From positions 62,001 to 126,000 of the forward strand of contig CAKOQD010000001.1 in the NCBI GenBank assembly GCA_934101185.1: DNA of 64,000 bases, in the 5' to 3' direction. The notes below the pieces were generated by a model. The model saw only the letters and a list, made by a program, of their open reading frames with translations. It did no database searches and had not been told where the DNA came from. Positions 25,249 through 33,716 of this stretch are shown piece after piece. How positions within the stretch are numbered: position 1 is the stretch's first letter; each line of letters starts with the position of its first letter. The position numbers and the translations under genes were made by a program. This DNA comes from an uncultured Bacilli bacterium (lineage in GTDB: Bacteria; Bacillota_I; Bacilli_A; RF39; UBA660).

Positions 25249-25681
25249 TTTTAAGACCCAAATTACGACTAAATATGAAACAAATTACAATAATATACAA
25301 AATATTAATAACAAAAGAATATTTAAATAAACTAAACAAGCTATTAAACACAAGACCATATCCTAATATATTTAAAATACCAAAAAGATAAACTATATAA
25401 AAAACATAAACAAATAAACTAGATAAAACTAAATATAAAAAATTCTTTTTAAAAGAAATAAAATACATAATTAAAAAGAAACAAACATTTATAAACATTA
25501 CATCACTATATAAAACATCAAGCATAAAACCAAGAAACAAAAAGATAAAAAACTTATACTTACTAAAAGATAAAAGAGGAATAATACAAATTATAAAAAT
25601 GGGAATAATACCACTAAACAAATAAGATAAAAATAAATCCAAAAAACAAGAAACAAATATTAAAACAATAACACTAATCAT
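25235..25681 (-). CDS. mreD: MreD-like rod-shape membrane protein
   Basis: The protein has 148 residues and is almost wholly hydrophobic, with five or six membrane helices. Motifs are weak, as usual for MreD. It overlaps the end of mreC by eight bases and precedes spoIVFA, the same order as in Bacillus. MreD works with MreC and the Rod complex in cylindrical wall synthesis. The ATG at 25681 is preferred over an in-frame TTG two codons earlier because GGTG is correctly spaced. Confidence 0.8.
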   Translation of the reverse strand: MISVIVLIFVSCFLDLFLSYLFSGIIPIFIICIIPLLSFSKYKFFIFLFLGFMLDVLYSDVMFINVCFFLIMYFISFKKNFLYLVLSSLFVYVFYIVYLFGILNILGYGLVFNSLFSLFKYSFVINILYIIVICFIFSRNLGLKKSLY

Positions 25682-26441
25682 GAGCAAGCACCATCACATA
25701 AGAAATATCATCTATTGAAGCAATATCAACATATAAAATACCACTTATTCCATAACTATCCTCTAAAACCTTAGAAACACTTCCAATAAAAAGACCCTTA
25801 TCTAAAACCCCAAGACCAGAAGTATAAACCTTATCACCAACACTTATCTTATCATAATTACTAACACCATCAATAAGTAAATACCCATCTCTATATTCTT
25901 TAATATTTCCATTATAACCATTAACAACAACAGACAACTTATTATCATCATAATTACTAGTAATCATCCTAACAGTAGAATAATCTTTACTAACAGATAC
26001 AACCCTTCCAATAAGTCCATCAGCACTAACTACAGCATCATTAATACTAATACCAGAACCACTTCCACGAGAAATAATAAAAGTATCAAAAAAATACAAT
26101 CTATTTCTTGAAATAACCCTAGCATAAACATGCTTATTAGAATAATTCTTCTCTAAACCCATTAAATCCTTTAACTTCTCATTTTCTAAAACTAAAACAC
26201 TATTCTCTTCCTTAAGACTATTAAGTAAAATATTATCCTTTTCTAATCTATTATTATCATTACTAATACTCTTATAACGCCTTATATCATTAAACTCCAT
26301 TCCTATCTTATTTACTGGTATAACAATCACTTTATATATTTCACGAAGAGGATTATTCTTAAAAAATAATCTATCATTAAACAAAAAGAAAAAACAAATA
26401 ACAATTATAACAACAAGCAAAATCTTATAAAACTTTCTCAT
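25674..26441 (-). CDS. mreC: MreC rod-shape-determining protein
   Basis: The protein has 255 residues. An N-terminal membrane helix (6-22) is followed by a coiled coil (about 58-95, rich in Asn/Glu/Leu) and the MreC beta domain: VYARVISRNRLYFFDTFIIS, RGSGSGISINDAVVSADGLI and GVLDKGLFIGSV. MreC scaffolds the elongation wall-synthesis machinery outside the membrane. No mreB lies beside it, although mreB precedes mreC in most Bacilli. It overlaps radC by 17 bases. Confidence 0.93.
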   Translation of the reverse strand: MRKFYKILLVVIIVICFFFLFNDRLFFKNNPLREIYKVIVIPVNKIGMEFNDIRRYKSISNDNNRLEKDNILLNSLKEENSVLVLENEKLKDLMGLEKNYSNKHVYARVISRNRLYFFDTFIISRGSGSGISINDAVVSADGLIGRVVSVSKDYSTVRMITSNYDDNKLSVVVNGYNGNIKEYRDGYLLIDGVSNYDKISVGDKVYTSGLGVLDKGLFIGSVSKVLEDSYGISGILYVDIASIDDISYVMVLAHD

Positions 26442-27126
26442 TACCTAAAATCCCATTCTCATAAAAACTATAATAATTATCATCAGTAAATATCATATGA
26501 TCAACAATAGGTATTTGTTGAAGTCTCCCAATCTCAACCAAAGCATTAGTTAAAATAATATCATCTCTACTCGGAGTAATATCCCCACTCGGATGATTAT
26601 GCATACAAATAATTGACGAAGCAGAAAGTCTATATGCTTCTTTAAATATTTCACGTGGATGAACTATACTCTTATTAATTGTTCCCATAAACAACAACTT
26701 CCTTTCTATTAATTCTTTTTTACTATCCAAATATAAACAATAAAAATATTCCTGTCTCTTTAAATAAAACAAATCTTTATTCTTTAAATAAACATCACTA
26801 CTATTACTAAACTTTTCACGAATCTTACTCCCTGAAAAAAACACTCTTTTCCCAAGTTCAATCGCGCTAATAAGCTCAACTGCCTTAGCATTTCCAATAC
26901 CATTAATCTTAGTAAGCTCACTAACACTAATATTGCTTAAATCAGATAAATCAGAAACACTCTTTAAAACTTCATTAGAAAGATCATAAACACTACTTCC
27001 ACAAACCCCTGTCTTTAATATAATAGCAATAAGTTCAGCATTTGATAAACAACCAGCTCCATACTTAAGCAACCTTTCCCTAGGCCTTTCTTCAATTGGT
27101 AATTCTTTAATTAGAGTCCTCCCCAT
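26425..27126 (-). CDS. radC: RadC family JAB1/MPN-domain protein
   Basis: The protein has 233 residues. The N-terminal UPF0758 part has LPIEERPRERLLKYGAGCLS and a helix-hairpin-helix (LTKINGIGNAKA). The C-terminal JAB1/MPN metal motif is MHNHPSGDITPSRDD. The biochemical role of RadC is still debated; its old link with DNA repair is not secure. It lies upstream of mreC, as in Bacillus (maf-radC-mreBCD). Its ATG is inside the end of the SPOR-protein gene (20-base overlap) and follows AAGGAG. Confidence 0.93.
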   Translation of the reverse strand: MGRTLIKELPIEERPRERLLKYGAGCLSNAELIAIILKTGVCGSSVYDLSNEVLKSVSDLSDLSNISVSELTKINGIGNAKAVELISAIELGKRVFFSGSKIREKFSNSSDVYLKNKDLFYLKRQEYFYCLYLDSKKELIERKLLFMGTINKSIVHPREIFKEAYRLSASSIICMHNHPSGDITPSRDDIILTNALVEIGRLQQIPIVDHMIFTDDNYYSFYENGILGNEKVL

Positions 27127-27568
27127 TCAATATCATCTCCTTATAATTAGATATAACTATTTTTTGTAAGTCCACAAAACTATTAAGAGATGCTACATCA
27201 ATTAACTTATCATACTCAGAAACAACTGATACAAAATTAGCATTATTAATATATTTTTCCCTTACATATATATTAATATTAGACTTTTCATAAAAATCCT
27301 TAATCTTTTTAGCATTTTTCTCATTTTTAGTTATTCCAACATAATAATGATATCCATCAGACTCCTCAAGATATAAAAAATCATCATAAGAAGAATTATT
27401 CTTTTTCAAATCATTAAGCCCACTATAAACACCCTTCTGTATAAAATAAACCTTCTCACCTTCATTAAACACATTAGATGAAGACTCATAATTATTAAAA
27501 AATACTTTTCCAAAAAAGAACCCAATAACAATCGATAAAACTATAGGTATCAAAAACTTTCCTCTCAT
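27107..27568 (-). CDS. SPOR-domain-like membrane protein (SpoIIB position)
   Basis: The protein has 153 residues. The ATG at 27568 follows GGTGATA. One N-terminal membrane helix (about 4-22) is followed by a SPOR-like fold: VYFIQKGVYSGLNDLKKN, then DDFLYLEESDGYHYYVGIT and later KIKDFYEKSNINIYVRE. SPOR domains bind denuded septal peptidoglycan. In Bacillus, spoIIB, a SPOR protein of engulfment, lies just upstream of maf and radC. Position and domain together suggest a SpoIIB counterpart, but similarity is too low to assert it. Confidence 0.65.
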   Translation of the reverse strand: MRGKFLIPIVLSIVIGFFFGKVFFNNYESSSNVFNEGEKVYFIQKGVYSGLNDLKKNNSSYDDFLYLEESDGYHYYVGITKNEKNAKKIKDFYEKSNINIYVREKYINNANFVSVVSEYDKLIDVASLNSFVDLQKIVISNYKEMILNGEDSN

Positions 27569-27632
27569 TACTATCACCATAATTATTATAAAAAATAAAT
27601 AATAAGAAAAATGTCGAATAAAAATAAAAGTT

Positions 27633-27660
27633 AAAAAAAAGAATGAAATTAATCATTCTT
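27633..27660 (-). terminator. Terminator of the first tandem paralog
   Basis: AAGAATGA-TTAATT-TCATTCTT plus a T run on the minus strand. The stop codon is in the loop. The same hairpin is found at 28370-28397 and 29188-29215. Confidence 0.8.
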
Positions 27661-28299
27661 TGCTTCAAGAGGATAATAAATATTACCATTAATATCAACA
27701 AATTCAAAAGCATAAAAATGAGCCTTACCATCATTTCCAACTTTATCATACTTATTAAGTTGCCTTATCAAAACAATATCCTTAACACCATCAACTACCT
27801 TACTAGAAATCTTATTTCTTTGTTCATAAACATCAAGTTCTGGAGTAGTCATATATACTTTACCATCATCTTTAACATAATACAATGTTCTTGAACCATC
27901 AATAGTATTATAAACCATTTCATAAAATAACACATTACTATCAATAGTGATATCATACTTCTTAAGACTTTCTTTCTCAAAAGAAATAGAAAGTGTTCCA
28001 TCCGCAGTCAATAATACATAAAAAGTTCCTACTTCATCCTCTAAAGAAGAACTATATTCATCACGATCAATATAAACATTATTTTTACTATCATCTTGCA
28101 TTTTCTTTACTTTATTTGCTTTCAGCGCTTTAGCATACACATCAAAACTATTATCATTATTTTTGTTATCTACTTTTGATACATCATCGCCATTTTTATC
28201 CAAATAAAACTTATCATAACAAACATATCCTCCAAGTCCAAGTAATAACACAACCAAAACTACTATCGTAATAATTAACCCCGTATTTTTCTTTTCCAT
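27649..28299 (-). CDS. Membrane-anchored tandem paralog 1, unknown function
   Basis: The protein has 216 residues from the ATG at 28299, which follows GAGGAG. It opens with MEKKNTGLIITIVVLVVLLL and GYVCYDKFYLDK: a short positive start, one membrane helix, then an extracellular domain. The body shares motifs with paralog 2: LKKYDITIDSNVLFYEMV, KDIVLIRQLNKYD and FVDINGNIYYPLE. It has its own sigmaA-type promoter and terminator. I do not recognise the domain. It may be a sensor or surface protein. Confidence 0.75.
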   Translation of the reverse strand: MEKKNTGLIITIVVLVVLLLGLGGYVCYDKFYLDKNGDDVSKVDNKNNDNSFDVYAKALKANKVKKMQDDSKNNVYIDRDEYSSSLEDEVGTFYVLLTADGTLSISFEKESLKKYDITIDSNVLFYEMVYNTIDGSRTLYYVKDDGKVYMTTPELDVYEQRNKISSKVVDGVKDIVLIRQLNKYDKVGNDGKAHFYAFEFVDINGNIYYPLEAKND

Positions 28300-28331
28300 A
28301 TTTAAAAAACTCCTCTCTATTTTATATCTTA

Positions 28332-28360
28332 AGTATACAGATATTAACAAAATAAGTCAA
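28332..28360 (-). promoter_or_regulatory. SigmaA-type promoter of tandem paralog 1
   Basis: TTGACT (28355-28360), 17 bases, TATACT (28332-28337) on the minus strand. The sequence is nearly identical to those of paralogs 2 and 3. Confidence 0.85.
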
Positions 28361-28369
28361 TAAATTATA

Positions 28370-28397
28370 AAGAAAAAGAATGAAATTAATCATTCTT
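28370..28397 (-). terminator. Terminator of the second tandem paralog
   Basis: This is the same AAGAATGA/TCATTCTT stem as for the other two copies, followed by TTTTTCTTT on the minus strand. The stop codon of paralog 2 lies within it. Confidence 0.8.
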
Positions 28398-29037
28398 AAT
28401 TGCTTCTGTGAGGATAATAAGTATTACCATTAATATCAACAAGCTCTAAATCTTTAAAACCAGTCGTAACACCATCAGACTTATCCAATCTACCAACTTG
28501 TCTTATTAATACAATATCTTTATAATCACCATATAATGAACCAACTGCTTTTTTATTTTCAGAATAAACATCATACTCAACACTAGCATTATATAATCTA
28601 CCATCTTCTTTTACATACAATAATGTCTTATATCCACCATTACCAAAATTAACTAATTCATAAAACAATACATTACTATCAATAGTAGTATCATACTTCT
28701 TAAGACTATCCTTATCATAAGAAACAGAAAGCTTTCCATCATCAGTTAATAAAACACTATAATAACCAATATCACCATTAGCAGAATTATAAACATCAGC
28801 ATTAGTACTTATATTATTTTTACTATCTTCTTGCATATGCTTTACTCTATTTGCTTTTAGTGTTTTAGCAAATACCTCAAAAGTACCAGTAGAATTAACA
28901 TTTTCATTAGTTTTATTATTTACTTTTGACACATCATCTAAATAAAACTTATCATAACAAACATATCCTAAAAGTCCAAGTAACAACACAACCAAAACTA
29001 CTATAGTAATAATCAACCCCGTATTTTTCTTTTCCAT
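28396..29037 (-). CDS. Membrane-anchored tandem paralog 2, unknown function
   Basis: The protein has 213 residues. The N-terminus is the same as in the flanking paralogs (MEKKNTGLIITIVVLVVLLL then GYVCYDKFYLD). The extracellular part is clearly homologous to paralog 1: LKANRVKHMQEDSKNN versus LKANKVKKMQDDSKNN, LKKYDTTIDSNVLFYELV, and KDIVLIRQVGRLD. Sequence identity is highest at the anchor and lower in the middle. It has its own promoter (TTGACT-17-TATACT). The function is not known. Confidence 0.75.
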   Translation of the reverse strand: MEKKNTGLIITIVVLVVLLLGLLGYVCYDKFYLDDVSKVNNKTNENVNSTGTFEVFAKTLKANRVKHMQEDSKNNISTNADVYNSANGDIGYYSVLLTDDGKLSVSYDKDSLKKYDTTIDSNVLFYELVNFGNGGYKTLLYVKEDGRLYNASVEYDVYSENKKAVGSLYGDYKDIVLIRQVGRLDKSDGVTTGFKDLELVDINGNTYYPHRSN

Positions 29038-29069
29038 ATCTTAAAACTCCTTTCTTATTCTATAAACTA

Positions 29070-29098
29070 AGTATACAAGCATTAACAAACTAAGTCAA
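29070..29098 (-). promoter_or_regulatory. SigmaA-type promoter of tandem paralog 2
   Basis: TTGACT (29093-29098), 17 bases, TATACT (29070-29075) on the minus strand. Confidence 0.85.
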
Positions 29099-29128
29099 TA
29101 AATTATCAAAAAAAATAAAATACTCAAT

Positions 29129-29173
29129 ATTTTCACCTCAAAATACCATAAAACAGTATTAAGAGGTGAAAAT
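29129..29173. repeat. Long hairpin between paralogs 2 and 3
   Basis: ATTTTCACCTC (29129-29139) pairs perfectly with GAGGTGAAAAT (29163-29173), and an inner AATAC/GTATT extends the stem. It is upstream of the paralog 2 promoter and downstream of the paralog 3 terminator. It could be a small element scar or an operator. Confidence 0.55.
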
Positions 29174-29187
29174 CAACTGTTTTTTAC

Positions 29188-29215
29188 AAAAAAAAGAATG
29201 AAATTAATCATTCTT
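29188..29215 (-). terminator. Terminator of the third tandem paralog
   Basis: AAGAATGA-TTAATT-TCATTCTT then seven or more T on the minus strand; stop codon in the loop. Confidence 0.8.
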
Positions 29216-29975
29216 CAACACCACAAGTAGACGCTCCTCCACCAGAAGCATTTTTTATGAAAGAACTAATAACATCATTAACTTTATTATCAACAATAGT
29301 AACATGATGTTCTTCAACAACAAGATGATCATTATCTATTGCCTTTTCAGTATTATCACAGCATTCCTTCCAATAAGTTAAAGTTTTTCCATCAAAAACA
29401 ATTGAGTTAATATCACTTAAATCTTTTCCATCAACTCCAAAACTAATGCCTCTACTAGCAACCATAACAGCATCTGAATTAATCTTATTATTACCATTAT
29501 AATAATTTAAATACCAACTTGGCTTAGCATTTTCTTTTCTAGATACTATTGCCAAATATTTTGAATCAACAACATAAACATAACCATCTAAATTATTAAT
29601 CAAATCTTGTGATTTAGAACCATCTCCCCAATCATAAAACACACCACCATCAATTGAATCAACAAGTGAATTATCAACATATAAATCAATAACATACTTA
29701 GTATTATCAACTAACTTCTTAACTAACTTTATATCATGATTTTTATTATTATAAGCAACTTTTAAACTTTTAGAACAAGTATTATTTTCATTAACACAAG
29801 CAATACTTTCTAATTTAAAACTATTTCCTTTAACTAACTGAACAGAATCATTATTAGTTTTATCACCTTTTTTATCTAAATAAAACTTATCATAACAAAC
29901 ATATCCAAAAAGTCCAAGTAACAACACAACCAAAACTACTATCGTAATAATTAACCCCGTATTTTTCTTTTCCAT
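29208..29975 (-). CDS. Membrane-anchored tandem paralog 3 with a different extracellular domain
   Basis: The protein has 255 residues. The anchor is identical to the other two (MEKKNTGLIITIVVLVVLLL, then GYVCYDKFYLDKKGD). The rest is unrelated to them: CVNENNTCSKSLKVAYNN, an SSLVDSIDGG-like region and a C-terminal CCDNTEKAIDNDH...GGGASTCGVEE. A shared promoter, signal anchor and terminator with an exchanged body suggests cassette-like replacement. Four to five cysteines suggest extracellular disulfides. The function is unknown. Confidence 0.72.
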   Translation of the reverse strand: MEKKNTGLIITIVVLVVLLLGLFGYVCYDKFYLDKKGDKTNNDSVQLVKGNSFKLESIACVNENNTCSKSLKVAYNNKNHDIKLVKKLVDNTKYVIDLYVDNSLVDSIDGGVFYDWGDGSKSQDLINNLDGYVYVVDSKYLAIVSRKENAKPSWYLNYYNGNNKINSDAVMVASRGISFGVDGKDLSDINSIVFDGKTLTYWKECCDNTEKAIDNDHLVVEEHHVTIVDNKVNDVISSFIKNASGGGASTCGVEE

Positions 29976-30006
29976 ATCTTAAAACTCCTTTCTATTTTAT
30001 ATCTTA

Positions 30007-30035
30007 AGTATACAAACATTAACAAACTAAGTCAA
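30007..30035 (-). promoter_or_regulatory. SigmaA-type promoter of tandem paralog 3
   Basis: TTGACT (30030-30035), 17 bases, TATACT (30007-30012) on the minus strand. Confidence 0.85.
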
Positions 30036-30059
30036 TAAATTATTAAAAATAATTACAAA

Positions 30060-30079
30060 AGAAAAAGAACCTAAGTCCT
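30060..30079 (-). terminator. Short terminator at the end of smc
   Basis: On the minus strand AGGAC-TTAG-GTTCT followed by TTTTCTTTTG. The stem overlaps the smc stop codon. Confidence 0.5.
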
Positions 30080-33015
30080 TAATCAACTAACTTAACACTA
30101 ACAAGTTTTGAAACACCAGACTCTTGCATAGTAATACCATAAAGCGTATTAGCATACTCCATAGTCTTTTTCTTATGAGTAATAATAATTAACTGAGTCT
30201 TACCAATATATTTCTTAAAATACTCACCAATTCTAGAAACATTAGCCTCATCCAAAGCAGCCTCAATCTCATCAAATATACAGAATGGTATACTCTTAAT
30301 ATTTAAAATTGCAAAAAGTAAACTAATCGCAGTAAGAGTCTTTTCACCACCAGAAAGAAGCGAAATAGTAGAAAGCTTCTTACCCGGAGGAGTAACAACT
30401 ATATCAATACCAGTCTCTAACACATTACTTTTATCAGTAAGTTCTAACCTTGCTTCCCCTCCACCAAAAAGTTCCTTAAATACATTATTAAACTCAATTT
30501 GTACTTGTTTAAAAGTCTTCATAAACTCATCTTTCATAACATAATCAAGTTCATCAATAATCTTAAGAAGTGTCTCAATAGCACCCTCTAAATCAACAGT
30601 CTGCTTATTTAAAAACTCATATCTTAAAGAAAGCCTTTCATACTCCTCAATCGCACCAATATTAACATTACCTATTCCTTTTAAAGAACTCTTAAGACTA
30701 TTAACTTGCTTCCTTGCAACATCAGGATCAATCTCTAATATATAATTAGCCTTAGCCTTCTCAAAAGTAATAGAATAACTATCACTAAGAATATTAAGCA
30801 TATTATCCATCCTAACACTAATCTTAGAATTCTTAATTTCTAAATCTTTAAGCTCACTCTCTAAAGCTCTAATACTTTGATTAAACAACTTATAAGAAGC
30901 CTCTTTCTCCTCAATTTCACTCTTCAAAGAATCAATCTTACTATTAGATAAATCAATAAGCTTCAAAGTCTCTTCCTTATCCTTTAAAACCTCATAATAC
31001 TTATTTATAATTCTTTCCTCTTCTTCATGAAGACTATTATTAGACAAATCTTCTAAGTTACTAAGTTCAAAACTAATACTTTCATACTTCTTCTTATAAT
31101 CTGAAAAAGAACTAATCTTACTATCCTTTTCTTCCTTTAAAATAATCTTATCCTTTTCTTTTTCAATAATTGCAACTTGCTTACTCTTTTCTTTATCCAA
31201 AAGATCCTTTATTAAAGAATTAATCTCAAGAGTATCCTTAATAATTCTATCTTTCTCAAGCTTTAAACTTTGTAGCTCATACTTTTCAGAAATAACAGAC
31301 TTACGATTAAGTCTACCACCAGTAATAGAACCACCAACATTAATAACCTCACCATCAATAGTAACAATCTTATATCTATTATTAATTTTCTTACTAATTA
31401 CATTAGCATTATCAATATTATCAACAAGTATTACATTACCAAGTTGATTATAAACAATATTCTTATACAAAGAAGAATAAGAAACAAAATCTGCAAGAAC
31501 CCCAATAAAACCATCCATACTATTAAGAACACTTCTAGTATCATCATCAACATATCTAGGTTTTATAACATCAATAGGATAAAAAGTAACCCTTCCTAAA
31601 TTATTCTCCTTAAGATAACTAATACAATCCTTAGCAACCTTAGGACTATCTACAACTACATAATCCTTAGCACCACTAAGAGATACTTCTAAAGACAAAG
31701 CATATTTATCATCAATACTAATAAGCTTAGAAATAACATTATGTACACCCTTTAACTTAGGATTAGATAAAACCTTCTTTGCATTCGAAGAAATACTTCC
31801 ACCCTGTTCTATATAATCATTTAAATACTTTATCTTATACTCTATATCATTAATTCTTTTATTCTTAGAATAAACATCACTCTCTAACTCATTCCTTTTA
31901 ATACTAATATCTTTTATTTCAGAAGACACTAACTTAATATCATCATCCAAACTAGAAAGTTTATTATCTAAAATACCTATATCAGTCTTTAAAGATATAA
32001 GTTTATTATTAATAATTAATTCCTCTTCCTTTAAATTAGCAATATTGTTATAAACCTTAGAATCATCACTATCATACTTACTACGTTCACGAATAATATT
32101 CTTTTCACCATTAAGTCTTTCCTCTTCCTTTACTAAAGAAAATAACTTATTATTTAAATTAACCAATTCACTATTATACTCCTCAAGTAACTCTTTACTC
32201 TTAGAAATATCAATATCCCCTTTAGAAACATCAGTATTCTTAGCAACAATTTCATTTTGAAGTTTTTCTATACCAAGCAAAGTATCATTATAAGAACCAT
32301 TAAGCTCTTCTAAATCATTAGCAATAAGAGCAATCTCAATATCCTCTAAACTCTTTTTAATTTCTAAAAACTTCTTCGCTTCTTCACTTTGAACTTTCAA
32401 AGGCTCTAACTGAGTATCAAGCTCAGATATAATATCCTTTACTCTAGTTAAATTATCATTAGTCTTATCAAGCTTTCTAAGAGCCTCTTCTTTTCTTTTT
32501 TTATACTTTAAAACACCCGCTGCTTCCTCAATAATAGAACGTCTATCAAGTGAAGAATCACTAAGTATCTTACCAACCTCTCCTTGAGAAATAATATTAA
32601 AAGCATACTTACCCATACCACTGTCAAGAAATAAATCATTTATATCCTTTAAACGACACTTCTCATTATTTATATAATACTCATTCTCACCACTTCGATA
32701 AACCTTACGAGTAACAGATATTTCAGAATAAGGCACTTTTATATAAGAATCACTATTATCAAAAACTAAACTAACTGAAGCAAGATTTAAAGGATTTCTA
32801 GATTTACTACCAGAAAATATAACATCAGTCATATTGTTATTACCACGTAAAGATTTAATAGATTGTTCTCCTAAAACCCAACGAACAGCATCAACAATAT
32901 TACTCTTACCACTTCCATTCGGACCAACTACACATGTGATATTATCATCCAAACTAAGATTAATCTTATCTGCAAATGATTTAAATCCTGATATTTTAAT
33001 TTCCTTTAAATACAT
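30079..33015 (-). CDS. smc: Chromosome segregation SMC protein (short arms)
   Basis: The protein has 978 residues. Walker A is GPNGSGKSN (31-39). The hinge lies in the middle (KLKGVHNVISKLISIDDKYA ... ITGGRLNRKS). The ABC signature is LSGGEKTLTA (887-896) and Walker B is FCIFDEIEAALDEANV. SMC dimers with ScpAB compact and segregate the chromosome. The coiled-coil arms appear shortened, because Bacillus SMC is about 1186 residues, yet head and hinge are complete. There is no sign of a frameshift. RBS GAGGTG precedes the ATG. It is divergent from gmk. Confidence 0.95.
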   Translation of the reverse strand: MYLKEIKISGFKSFADKINLSLDDNITCVVGPNGSGKSNIVDAVRWVLGEQSIKSLRGNNNMTDVIFSGSKSRNPLNLASVSLVFDNSDSYIKVPYSEISVTRKVYRSGENEYYINNEKCRLKDINDLFLDSGMGKYAFNIISQGEVGKILSDSSLDRRSIIEEAAGVLKYKKRKEEALRKLDKTNDNLTRVKDIISELDTQLEPLKVQSEEAKKFLEIKKSLEDIEIALIANDLEELNGSYNDTLLGIEKLQNEIVAKNTDVSKGDIDISKSKELLEEYNSELVNLNNKLFSLVKEEERLNGEKNIIRERSKYDSDDSKVYNNIANLKEEELIINNKLISLKTDIGILDNKLSSLDDDIKLVSSEIKDISIKRNELESDVYSKNKRINDIEYKIKYLNDYIEQGGSISSNAKKVLSNPKLKGVHNVISKLISIDDKYALSLEVSLSGAKDYVVVDSPKVAKDCISYLKENNLGRVTFYPIDVIKPRYVDDDTRSVLNSMDGFIGVLADFVSYSSLYKNIVYNQLGNVILVDNIDNANVISKKINNRYKIVTIDGEVINVGGSITGGRLNRKSVISEKYELQSLKLEKDRIIKDTLEINSLIKDLLDKEKSKQVAIIEKEKDKIILKEEKDSKISSFSDYKKKYESISFELSNLEDLSNNSLHEEEERIINKYYEVLKDKEETLKLIDLSNSKIDSLKSEIEEKEASYKLFNQSIRALESELKDLEIKNSKISVRMDNMLNILSDSYSITFEKAKANYILEIDPDVARKQVNSLKSSLKGIGNVNIGAIEEYERLSLRYEFLNKQTVDLEGAIETLLKIIDELDYVMKDEFMKTFKQVQIEFNNVFKELFGGGEARLELTDKSNVLETGIDIVVTPPGKKLSTISLLSGGEKTLTAISLLFAILNIKSIPFCIFDEIEAALDEANVSRIGEYFKKYIGKTQLIIITHKKKTMEYANTLYGITMQESGVSKLVSVKLVD

Positions 33016-33130
33016 ATATTAACACCTCAATTACTTTCTTATATAATTATACCAAAAATATAAAGAAATACAAAGATTTACTTTTCTTTTTATCAAAATA
33101 GTTTTATAATTATCAAAAAGGAGAGATAAA

Positions 33131-33703
33131 ATGCAACAAAAAGGAAAACTATTTGTAATATCAGGACCATCTGGTGTTGGTAAATCAACAATTAGAGAAA
33201 GAATAATAAGTACATACAATAACTTTTGGTACTCAATATCAATGACTACCAGAGCTCCACGCGAAAACGAAACAAATGAAAAAGACTATTACTTTGTATC
33301 AAAAGAAGAATTTATAAAAAATATAAAAGAAAACAACTTCTTTGAATATGCTGAAGTATACAAAGATGTCTTCTACGGAACTCCAAAAAACAAAGTAATA
33401 GAAAAACTCAACAACGGAATAAACGTCATATTAGAAATAGATGTCGAAGGAGCTCTAAACATTCAAAACAACTACCATAAAGCAATCTTAATATTTATAT
33501 GTCCACCAAGTATTGAAGAACTTAAAAAAAGATTACTAGAACGTCAAACAGATAAAAAAGAAATAATCGAAGAAAGAATAAATAAAGCAGAATATGAAAT
33601 ATCTTTTAAAGATAGATATGACTACATAATAACTAACAATGATTTAGAAATTGCAATAAAAAATATAATAGATATAATAGAAAAAGAGTTAAAAAATATT
33701 TAA
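33131..33703 (+). CDS. gmk: Guanylate kinase
   Basis: The protein has 190 residues. The P-loop is SGPSGVGKSTIRER (residues 11-19 are GPSGVGKST). The GMP-binding segment has SMTTRAPRENE and YYFVSKEEF, and the lid region has LLERQTDKKE. It phosphorylates GMP to GDP. The codon use is A-rich, as in other plus-strand genes here. A GGAGAG ribosome site precedes the ATG. It is alone on the plus strand between two minus-strand genes, without its usual rpoZ/remA neighbours. Confidence 0.97.
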   Translation: MQQKGKLFVISGPSGVGKSTIRERIISTYNNFWYSISMTTRAPRENETNEKDYYFVSKEEFIKNIKENNFFEYAEVYKDVFYGTPKNKVIEKLNNGINVILEIDVEGALNIQNNYHKAILIFICPPSIEELKKRLLERQTDKKEIIEERINKAEYEISFKDRYDYIITNNDLEIAIKNIIDIIEKELKNI

Positions 33704-33716
33704 CTCTTTTTCTTTT
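33681..33716. terminator. Bidirectional terminator between gmk and the convergent gene
   Basis: AAAAAGAGTTAAA and TTTAACTCTTTTT form a long AT-rich stem with T runs on both sides. It contains the stop codons of both convergent genes. Confidence 0.8.
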
